From the NCBI GenBank assembly GCA_024685005.1, contig JAIKWF010000068.1:1-37799 (forward strand): DNA of 37,799 nucleotides, written 5' to 3'. Position numbers and translations under genes: made by a program. Shown here one piece after another: positions 32,019-37,799 of the stretch. The notes beneath the pieces were generated by a model, which saw only the letters and a program-made list of their open reading frames with translations, had not been told where the DNA came from and made no database searches. Each line of letters opens with the position of its first letter. The first letter of the stretch is position 1. The DNA comes from Lachnospiraceae bacterium. Lineage in GTDB: Bacteria; Bacillota; Clostridia; Lachnospirales; Lachnospiraceae.

Positions 32019-32807
32019 CTACTTCATCCGCATCTTCCGATCTGCTTCAAGCTCTTCATATACATACTCATTGACGATCCTGATAAAGGTTCCCTTCATG
32101 CCCGAAGACCGGGACTCAATAACACCGGCACTCTCGAATTTCCGAAGCGCATTTACGATGACGGATCTGGTAATGCCGATGGAATCCGCGATCTTGCTGG
32201 CCACAAGGATCCCTTCCGTTGCACCGGAAAGCTGTTTAAAGATACTGCGAATCGCCTCCAGCTCCGACTGGGAAAGGGTTCCGATGGCGGAGCGAACCAC
32301 CGCCCTGCCTCTTTGCTCATCCGCACTTTCCTCATGCACGCTGCGGAGCATCTCCAAACCCACCACCGTGGTGCCGTACTCGCAAAGAATGATATCATCG
32401 ATCTCGAACTCTTCCGAGAGCCTGTAGATAAAAAGGGTTCCCAGCCGCTCGCCGGCAATCTCAATGGGCGAGATCAGCGCCTTATAAGGTTTTGACTGAT
32501 CCACCTCAAATCCCAGGGTATCCGGATTCACATTCTCTTTGGTGGAAAGCACGCTTAAAAAACGCTCCGTCAGCTGCGGATCTGCAAAAGTCCCCACTTT
32601 ATTTTCCAAAAGCTGTTCCAGAAGCGGAATAGACTCCTTCTCTCCCAGACCCAGGATCTTTCCTTTTTTGCTGACCACCAGCACATTGGACTTCAAGACA
32701 TCGCAAAGAACATCGCAAATATCGTTAAAAACCACCTTCGATGAATTGTTGTTATGCAAAAGTCTTCCGATCTTTCTTGTCTTATCCAGCAAATCGATAC
32801 TACTCAT
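32019..32807 (-). CDS. codY: CodY, GTP/branched-chain amino-acid sensing regulator
   Basis: A 262-residue CodY: N-terminal GAF ligand domain (1-155), long linker helix, and C-terminal winged helix with the recognition segment ASKIADSIGITRSVIVNALR (203-222) and ESAGVIESRSSGMKGT. It represses or activates nutrient genes when GTP and Ile/Leu/Val are abundant. In B. subtilis it also represses motility (fla/che and hag). Its place before flgB is conserved, but the trmFO-xerC-hslVU genes found between topA and codY in Bacillus are absent. It has its own promoter with CodY-like sites. Confidence 0.97.
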   Translation of the reverse strand: MSSIDLLDKTRKIGRLLHNNNSSKVVFNDICDVLCDVLKSNVLVVSKKGKILGLGEKESIPLLEQLLENKVGTFADPQLTERFLSVLSTKENVNPDTLGFEVDQSKPYKALISPIEIAGERLGTLFIYRLSEEFEIDDIILCEYGTTVVGLEMLRSVHEESADEQRGRAVVRSAIGTLSQSELEAIRSIFKQLSGATEGILVASKIADSIGITRSVIVNALRKFESAGVIESRSSGMKGTFIRIVNEYVYEELEADRKMRMK

Positions 32808-32968
32808 CCCCGGTATACCCCTTTCCTGCTATACACATTTTTCTATAAAATATATCCTCCGCAAGCGCAGCGCCTTTGGGGAGAATCCGCCACTGCCATT
32901 CCGGCAGCCCAAATAGGTGCGATCCGTCATGATCCGCCGGAATAGAAAAGCACCGTCGTACACGGTAT

Positions 32969-32997
32969 ATTATACCATCCGGCGGCGCAATTTTCAA
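32969..32997 (-). promoter_or_regulatory. Sigma-A promoter of codY
   Basis: TTGAAA (32997-32992), exactly 17 bp, TATAAT (32974-32969): -35 with 5/6 matches and a perfect -10. It is the best promoter in the window. Confidence 0.8.
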
Positions 32998-33003
32998 TCA
33001 ATT
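32989..33003 (-). promoter_or_regulatory. CodY-box-like site over the codY -35
   Basis: AATTTTCAATCAATT matches the CodY consensus AATTTTCWGAAAATT at 12 of 15 positions and covers the -35 hexamer, a place where binding would block RNA polymerase. Confidence 0.45.
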
Positions 33004-33018
33004 TTCTTTTTTTATGCT

Positions 33019-33033
33019 ATTTTTCAGAAAATT
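33019..33033 (-). promoter_or_regulatory. CodY box upstream of codY
   Basis: ATTTTTCAGAAAATT matches the consensus AATTTTCWGAAAATT at 14 of 15 positions. It lies 22 bp above the -35 and 30 bp (centre to centre) from the second site, consistent with autoregulation by cooperating dimers. Confidence 0.75.
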
Positions 33034-33111
33034 CAAGACAACTTACTACAATTCATTTTCCCATAATCCATATGTTCAAAAAAACGTTTGTACACGCCAG
33101 GGCGAGCAAAA

Positions 33112-33145
33112 GTAAAATACCGATGCCGCAGCGACATCGGTACCT
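33112..33145 (-). terminator. Intrinsic terminator after topA
   Basis: TACCGATG and CATCGGTA form an 8-bp stem around a 9-nt loop; the minus strand continues TTTTACTTTTGC, a broken U-run. It lies about 20 nt past the topA stop. Confidence 0.7.
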
Positions 33146-33163
33146 TTCAGATTCTCAACAAAC

Positions 33164-35284
33164 TTATGCCTGCTTGCGCTCATCACCGGCGCTTTCTGCG
33201 TCTTCCTTCAGGCTTTCCGGGGTAGGCTTTTTCCAAACCATGTAATCACAATCCGGGAAATTCACGCAGCCATAATATCTTCTACCCTTGCGGGTACGCT
33301 TGATGGCAATATCGCCGCCGCACTTGGGACAGGGCAGGCCGATCTTTTCAAAATACGGCTTGGTGTTGCGGCACTCCGGGAAACCGGGGCAAGCCAGAAA
33401 CTTACCGCTGGGGCCGTATTTTACCACCATCATCCTGCCGCACAGCTCACACTGCACATCAGATACCTCATCCTCGATCTTAACGTTCTCAAGCTCTTTT
33501 TCCGCCTTCTCTACAGCTTCATGCAGATCCGGGTAAAAATTGCGGATCACGGTTTTGTAATCCACATCGCCGGATTCCACCGCATCCAGCAGGGACTCCA
33601 TGTTGGCAGTAAAGCTTACATCCACGATGGAAGGGAAAGCTTCCTTCATGATCTTATTTACAGCCTCACCCAGCTCGGTTACGAAAAGGTTCCGCTGTTC
33701 TTTTGCAATATAATGGCGCGCCATAATGGTAGAAATGGTAGGCGCATAGGTACTGGGCCGGCCGATGCCCTGCTCCTCAAGAGCACGCACCAGACTTGCC
33801 TCTGTATAGTGTGCCGGCGGCTGTGTAAAATGCCTGCGCTCGTCAAAACCATCCGCCTTGGAAGCATCCCCTTCCTTCAGGCCGTTTAAAATCTTGCCGA
33901 TGTCCGCCGTTTTCTTTTTCTCAGTTGTGTCCTCTTCCGATTTTGCCACCTTACCGTCAGGCGTCATCTTTGCAAGGACATCTTCTTTTTCCTCAGCCTC
34001 CGTATAAACGCTCATAAAGCCGGCAAACTTCAGAGCCGAATCGGAAGCCGTAAACAAATAGCCGCCATTCGCAGTCTTCCACTTTGCGGAAATGGTGGTA
34101 TAAACAGCCGGTGCCATGAAAGACGCGGCAAAACGCTTCCAGATCAGCTGATACAGACGCATCAGATCCCTGGGCAGGGCATTTTTCAAAGAAGACGGAA
34201 TCCGCTCGATGTCGGTAGGACGGATTGCTTCGTGAGCATCCTGCACCTTGTTGCCGTTTTGCTTGGCAGCGGATGCAGAAGCCGCTACGTACTCTTTTCC
34301 GTAAGCGCTCTCAATGAAACTCTTGGCTGCCGCAGAGGCTTCCGCCGAAACTCTGGTGGAATCCGTACGAAGATAAGTGATCAGCGCAACGGTGCCGCTG
34401 CCCTTGATCTCCACGCCTTCATAAAGCTGCTGGGCCAGACGCATGGTCTTTTGTGCGGAAAAATTCAAAGCCTTGCTGGCTTCCTGCTGCAACGTGGAAG
34501 TGGTAAAGGGAAGGGGTGCCTTCCGGACACGCTCCCCGCGCTTAAGCTCCGTAATTTCAAATGTATCCTTCCTGCAGGCTGCGATGATCTCATCCACCTG
34601 TGCCTTAGAGGAAAGCTCCTCTTTTTTGCCGTCTTTTCCGTAATAGTGAACGGGAAGCGTCGCCTTGCTCTTGCCGCTGCCAAGCAAAAGATCCACATCC
34701 AGACTCCAATACTCCTTGGGAATGAAAGCGGAAATCTCCTCCTCGCGATCGCAGATCATGCGAAGTGCAACGGATTGAACCCTACCTGCTGAAAGGCCTC
34801 TTTTGATCTTTCCCCAAAGAACCGGGGAGATCTGATATCCCACCAGACGGTCAAGACCGCGGCGGGCCTGCTGTGCGTCCACCAGGGACATATCGATCTT
34901 GCGGGCATTCTTCAAAGAATCCTTCACCGCATTTTTCGTGATCTCATTAAATGTAATACGGTATACCTGCTTTTCCTGCTCATCCAGCTTCAGCGCCTTC
35001 ATCAGATGCCAGGAAATCGCTTCACCCTCACGGTCCGGGTCGGTTGCGAGATAGATCTTGTCAGCCTTTTTCACTGCCTTGCGAAGACCTGCAAGCAGCT
35101 CACCCTTTCCACGGATCGTAATGTACTGAAAATCAAAATCATGATCCACGTCAATCCCCATCCTGCTCTTAGGCAGATCCCTGACGTGTCCGTTCGAAGC
35201 CATTACCTCGTAATTGCTTCCCAAAAACTTCTTGATCGTCTTCACCTTGGCAGGCGACTCCACGATCACCAGATACTTTGCCAT
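33164..35284 (-). CDS. topA: TopA, DNA topoisomerase I
   Basis: A 706-residue type IA topoisomerase. The TOPRIM domain opens MAKYLVIVESPAKVKTIKKF and carries the metal-binding DPDREGEA at 82-89. The catalytic tyrosine is Tyr304 in ITYLRTDSTR. Two Cys4 zinc ribbons close the protein (about 612-638, CELC...CPGFPEC, and 652-679 with CPKC...CVNFPDC). It relaxes negative supercoils. AGGGG lies 8 nt before the ATG. Its position before codY and the fla operon is shared with Bacillus. Confidence 0.98.
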   Translation of the reverse strand: MAKYLVIVESPAKVKTIKKFLGSNYEVMASNGHVRDLPKSRMGIDVDHDFDFQYITIRGKGELLAGLRKAVKKADKIYLATDPDREGEAISWHLMKALKLDEQEKQVYRITFNEITKNAVKDSLKNARKIDMSLVDAQQARRGLDRLVGYQISPVLWGKIKRGLSAGRVQSVALRMICDREEEISAFIPKEYWSLDVDLLLGSGKSKATLPVHYYGKDGKKEELSSKAQVDEIIAACRKDTFEITELKRGERVRKAPLPFTTSTLQQEASKALNFSAQKTMRLAQQLYEGVEIKGSGTVALITYLRTDSTRVSAEASAAAKSFIESAYGKEYVAASASAAKQNGNKVQDAHEAIRPTDIERIPSSLKNALPRDLMRLYQLIWKRFAASFMAPAVYTTISAKWKTANGGYLFTASDSALKFAGFMSVYTEAEEKEDVLAKMTPDGKVAKSEEDTTEKKKTADIGKILNGLKEGDASKADGFDERRHFTQPPAHYTEASLVRALEEQGIGRPSTYAPTISTIMARHYIAKEQRNLFVTELGEAVNKIMKEAFPSIVDVSFTANMESLLDAVESGDVDYKTVIRNFYPDLHEAVEKAEKELENVKIEDEVSDVQCELCGRMMVVKYGPSGKFLACPGFPECRNTKPYFEKIGLPCPKCGGDIAIKRTRKGRRYYGCVNFPDCDYMVWKKPTPESLKEDAESAGDERKQA

Positions 35285-35349
35285 TTCTTTTACCCCTGTT
35301 TCTTCCTAATAAATGCAACCCAAAAGGGTCTTTTAACAACACAAAGGTA

Positions 35350-35378
35350 AATGTAGCATACTTTTATTTTTTTTGCAA
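35350..35378 (-). promoter_or_regulatory. Possible promoter of topA
   Basis: TTGCAA (35378-35373), 17 bp of mostly A, TACATT (35355-35350): 4/6 matches in each hexamer with ideal spacing. It lies directly below the phased repeat array. Modest support. Confidence 0.35.
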
Positions 35379-35389
35379 CCGGAAAAAAT

Positions 35390-35517
35390 TTCCAAAATGT
35401 TGATGAACGAACAATTTTCTTTCCAAAATGTTGATCAGGACTACATTTTAGTATTCCAAAATGTTGATAGCAAACCGTTTCACCTTTCCAAAATGTTGAT
35501 GAACATACATTTTGGTA
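35390..35517. repeat. Phased array of four ~32-bp repeats upstream of topA
   Basis: TTCCAAAATGTTGAT occurs four times without change, at 35390, 35421, 35454 and 35486, a spacing of 31, 33 and 32 bp (three helical turns). The 17-nt intervals vary, but units 2 and 4 carry an inverted ACATTTT so that each can fold (CCAAAATGT with ACATTTTGG at 35488-35514). It is too short and irregular for CRISPR. It may be an array of protein-binding sites for topA control or a dispersed repeat. Confidence 0.85.
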
Positions 35518-35525
35518 TTTTGCAC

Positions 35526-35564
35526 AGAAAACAGCCCGCCCCTGGCGTCTGCCAAAGGCGGGCT
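35526..35564 (-). terminator. Intrinsic terminator after the surface protein gene
   Basis: AGCCCGCC (35533-35540) and GGCGGGCT (35557-35564) pair, with an inner TGGC/GCCA stem; GTTTTCTG follows on the minus strand and GTTTTATTT on the plus side. It may work in both directions. Confidence 0.75.
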
Positions 35565-35571
35565 GATCGTT

Positions 35572-37799
35572 TTATTTCTTGACTTTCACTTGCTTAACTT
35601 TACTCCACTTTCCGTATACCTTCTTGCCGTTCTTGTCCCTATTGTAAGCACGAACTCTGACGAAATATGTCTTATCCTTCTTCAGTTTCTTGAAGGTGTA
35701 GCTCGTCTTGGTAATGGATTTGGATTTCTTGTTGTTCTTGAACTTCTTGTCGGTGGCCACCTGTACCTGATAGCCGTCTGCAGAAAGCTTCTTCAACGTA
35801 AGCTTAATGCTGGTCGTGCTTGTTCTCTTAGCCGATTTCAGCGTTGCTTTCTTCGGTGCCTTTACCTTCTCCTCTGCTTTGGAAGTGGGATTGGGCACGG
35901 GCGCCGGGGTCGGATTGGGTGTCGGATTAGGCGTCGGCTTGGGTTCAGGTGTCGGATTAGGTGCCGGCTTCGGTCCGTTATTATTGCTTACGGTTTCATC
36001 GCTGACGACATCAAGGCCGCTTTTCAGCTCTCCGGTTACTACATCACTTAAATCTTTTTCCTTCTGATCCGTCTCCACCTTAACGTTAATTTTCTGTGCG
36101 TCTTCCGTATCAACTACAAGCTTTGATCCGTCAAGGGAAATCTGGCAGTCAGAATCATCCACCTTAATGTCAGTACCGATGCAGGTAAATACATCATTAT
36201 TTCCGCTTTCATCGGAAGCCTCAATATCTACGTCCTCAATAACCACATTTATGCTTTCCGGCTCTTCCGCATTGATCTTCAGAGATTTTTCCGTAGGATT
36301 ACTTACAGTAGTATCACCCTCAGCACTTACACCGGCATAATCCCCATTGGAAAGGAATGCGATCATTCCGTCTTTAAAGTCTACGGTATAATCTCCCTCT
36401 GCAAGGAGAAGCTGGCCTCTGCCCTTAGATCCTGCTACATCCGTGGTATCGTCAATATAAACAGAATCAAATACGGATTCGTCACAATGGGTTACCACAC
36501 CGTTTTCCTTGCTGTAAAGCAATGTCTTTTCGCTGTCATTGGCATAGACAGAGAAATCGTTGCAGCTGTAGGCAAGCATCAACTTGCCGCCGTAATTAGG
36601 TGAAAGCTTTGCTTTCGTTTTAAAATCAGCCGGTATTTCATCTGTTGACATAAAATACATCCATGTATCGTCTAAATATGCCCCATCATCAGCAAAACCT
36701 GTCTTTCCCGTATTTTTACTATCTGCGTTCGACATCGCATCCAATCGCCATTCTCCAGTTGTTGGATTGACATCCACAAATCGACCCAGCGCTGTCTCAT
36801 TTATATCTTTTTCATAATCGTCATAATAAGGCTTATTTGGATCATACAAGTATAATCTCAACCATCCGTTTCCCAAATCTTTAGGCTTTCTTTTGGAATC
36901 AATCAACATTGCATGTCCAACGTTTATAATCACTCCATTTTTATCTATATATGGCCAATGAACGCTAACCAAATAGGTTTTGTTTTCATTTTTTATGCTA
37001 TTAATAATTTCCCCTATGATTTTCTTATTTTTTTGTTTATCCCCCCTCATTTCAAATTTCTTTCTTGCTGCTTGTACCATCTTCGACCTTCCATCCGAGT
37101 CTTGCCAAATCTGGTATCTCTCGATGATTCTCTGAATCTCATCATCCGGTTTAACAGCACGGGTTTTAGCAAAGACATAACTTCCAACGGAATTAATCAT
37201 TCTTCCGCTTCCGAGATAGAATTCCTTATTCAACATTTTCTTGTAAAACATATCTGCGGATGCGGACATGCCAAAACAGCTTCCTCCCCAAACATCAGCA
37301 TATTGATCGTATATCAATTTAGTATAGGAATTGCCAAAAACCTCCTTATATCGCTCAATTGAAATCTTATCGCCATCACTATATCCAAAACTATCCCAAT
37401 CATTTTCAAAACTGTAACCATCTTCTTTCAGGTCAAAGCCATTATCGTTCTCTTCATAGTCAAGAGTCCATTCGTCGGAATCGAGGTCAAGGTACAATGC
37501 GGGAGCTACTCCTGATTCCATAATAGATGCCGTGCCGACTTCGCCACTATAGTTGATGCTGCCTCCTTCAAGAATCATCAGCGAATAGTACTCATCTCCA
37601 GTGGTGCGAATCCACTGATTTACGGAATCATCCCCATGTGTGCCGCGGATTTTCGCATAATCTGTAGAGGACACATTACGTGAATTAGACCAATTCTTGC
37701 CTATGCTACAAAAACCATAGTCCTCATTTGTCAACTCTTCATAAGAAAGAATAAAAACATAATCGGTGGTATCTCCTCCGGATGACAATCCATTAAACG
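35572..37799 (-). CDS. Surface/secreted protein with papain-like domain and Fn3 tail (5' end missing)
   Basis: Partial: the frame runs off the right edge, so the signal peptide is not seen. Numbering from a TTG at 37788: about 1-105 resembles the end of a DUF6273 domain (TDYVFILSYEELTNEDYGF ... SGVAPALYLDL). About 125-320 looks like a papain-fold domain with candidate Cys171 (GGSCFGMSASADMF), His292 (VGHAMLID) and Asp316 (YLYDPNKP). Then a beta-rich region, a Pro-rich spacer (PNPTPEPKP type, about 610-640), and a C-terminal Fn3-like domain (GYQVQVATDKKFKNNKKS; FVRVRAYN). The enzyme role is an inference from the triad. The middle part is visibly more AT-rich than its flanks. No functional link to flagella is evident. 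Confidence 0.7.
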   Translation of the reverse strand, partial: FNGLSSGGDTTDYVFILSYEELTNEDYGFCSIGKNWSNSRNVSSTDYAKIRGTHGDDSVNQWIRTTGDEYYSLMILEGGSINYSGEVGTASIMESGVAPALYLDLDSDEWTLDYEENDNGFDLKEDGYSFENDWDSFGYSDGDKISIERYKEVFGNSYTKLIYDQYADVWGGSCFGMSASADMFYKKMLNKEFYLGSGRMINSVGSYVFAKTRAVKPDDEIQRIIERYQIWQDSDGRSKMVQAARKKFEMRGDKQKNKKIIGEIINSIKNENKTYLVSVHWPYIDKNGVIINVGHAMLIDSKRKPKDLGNGWLRLYLYDPNKPYYDDYEKDINETALGRFVDVNPTTGEWRLDAMSNADSKNTGKTGFADDGAYLDDTWMYFMSTDEIPADFKTKAKLSPNYGGKLMLAYSCNDFSVYANDSEKTLLYSKENGVVTHCDESVFDSVYIDDTTDVAGSKGRGQLLLAEGDYTVDFKDGMIAFLSNGDYAGVSAEGDTTVSNPTEKSLKINAEEPESINVVIEDVDIEASDESGNNDVFTCIGTDIKVDDSDCQISLDGSKLVVDTEDAQKINVKVETDQKEKDLSDVVTGELKSGLDVVSDETVSNNNGPKPAPNPTPEPKPTPNPTPNPTPAPVPNPTSKAEEKVKAPKKATLKSAKRTSTTSIKLTLKKLSADGYQVQVATDKKFKNNKKSKSITKTSYTFKKLKKDKTYFVRVRAYNRDKNGKKVYGKWSKVKQVKVKK

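Larger units (their letters stand above)
32808..33163. other. topA-codY spacer and codY leader
   Basis: 356 nt with the topA terminator, CodY-like boxes and the codY promoter. The codY leader would be about 155 nt and contains a perfect inverted repeat, ATTCCGGC (32898-32905) with GCCGGAAT (32936-32943). A 33-codon minus-strand frame lies in the leader but has no good ribosome site. Confidence 0.6.

Noticed and set aside
35390-35517. CRISPR or plasmid-type iterons
   Set aside because: The repeat is only 15 bp with 16-18-nt gaps and no cas or replication gene nearby; described as a phased repeat instead.
35373-35582. Plus-strand 69-codon frame with repeated FQNVD and SKMLMN
   Set aside because: The peptide repetition comes from the DNA repeat array, there is no ribosome site, and it runs through the terminator.

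Overview
The window is one long flagellar and chemotaxis locus, read entirely on the minus strand (right to left in these coordinates), from a Gram-positive bacterium of the class Clostridia, most likely a Lachnospiraceae relative. This is inferred from protein style: CheC/CheD plus FliY, FlhF/FlhG, CodY, a YlxF-like protein, and a DUF6273-like surface protein with an Fn3 tail. Gene order closely follows the Bacillus subtilis topA...codY-fla/che block. There is no rRNA, tRNA, insertion sequence or CRISPR array.

Layout in the direction of transcription. (1) 37799-35572: a 5'-truncated surface protein (DUF6273-like region, papain-like Cys-His-Asp domain, Pro-rich spacer, Fn3). (2) 35570-35286: a four-copy phased repeat array, then a topA promoter. 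(3) topA, with a terminator. (4) codY, with a strong sigma-A promoter and two CodY-box-like sites. (5) 32018-31564: a sigma-28-like promoter, an intrinsic terminator and a second promoter, ahead of flgB. (6) flgB-flgC-fliE-fliF-fliG-fliH-fliI-fliJ-ylxF-like-fliK-flgD-flgE (rod, MS ring, switch, export ATPase, hook), ending at a strong terminator at 19124-19168. (7) An array of 69-bp repeats where flbD/swrD would be expected. (8) motA-motB-fliL-fliM-fliY-cheY-fliO-fliP-fliQ-fliR-flhB, then a 464-nt structured gap, then flhA-flhF-flhG-pilZ-cheB-cheA-cheW-cheC-cheD. The last gene stops at base 1; fliA (sigma-28) would be expected just beyond.

How it works together: the FliF/FliG/FliM/FliY base and the FliOPQR-FlhBA gate with FliHIJ build the basal body and export FlgBC/FliE/FlgD/FlgE, with FliK timing the hook. 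FlhF/FlhG set flagellar number and place, MotAB/FliL drive rotation, and a PilZ protein may brake it. CheA-CheW-CheY signal to FliM/FliY, with CheB, CheC and CheD for adaptation. CodY, encoded just upstream, is a plausible nutritional regulator.

The least expected material is non-coding. A modular family of hairpin elements (conserved CCATTCGCAAA...TTTTGCTCATG core with compensatory stem changes, and inverted ends in two loci) sits in three intergenic gaps. A ~460-nt block rich in inverted repeats splits flhB from flhA. Two sigma-28-like promoters share the form TAAG-N15-NCCGATAW, one of which fires into a terminator and could make a ~125-nt RNA. A 4 x ~32-bp array precedes topA. All assignments come from reading the sequence; no database search was run.
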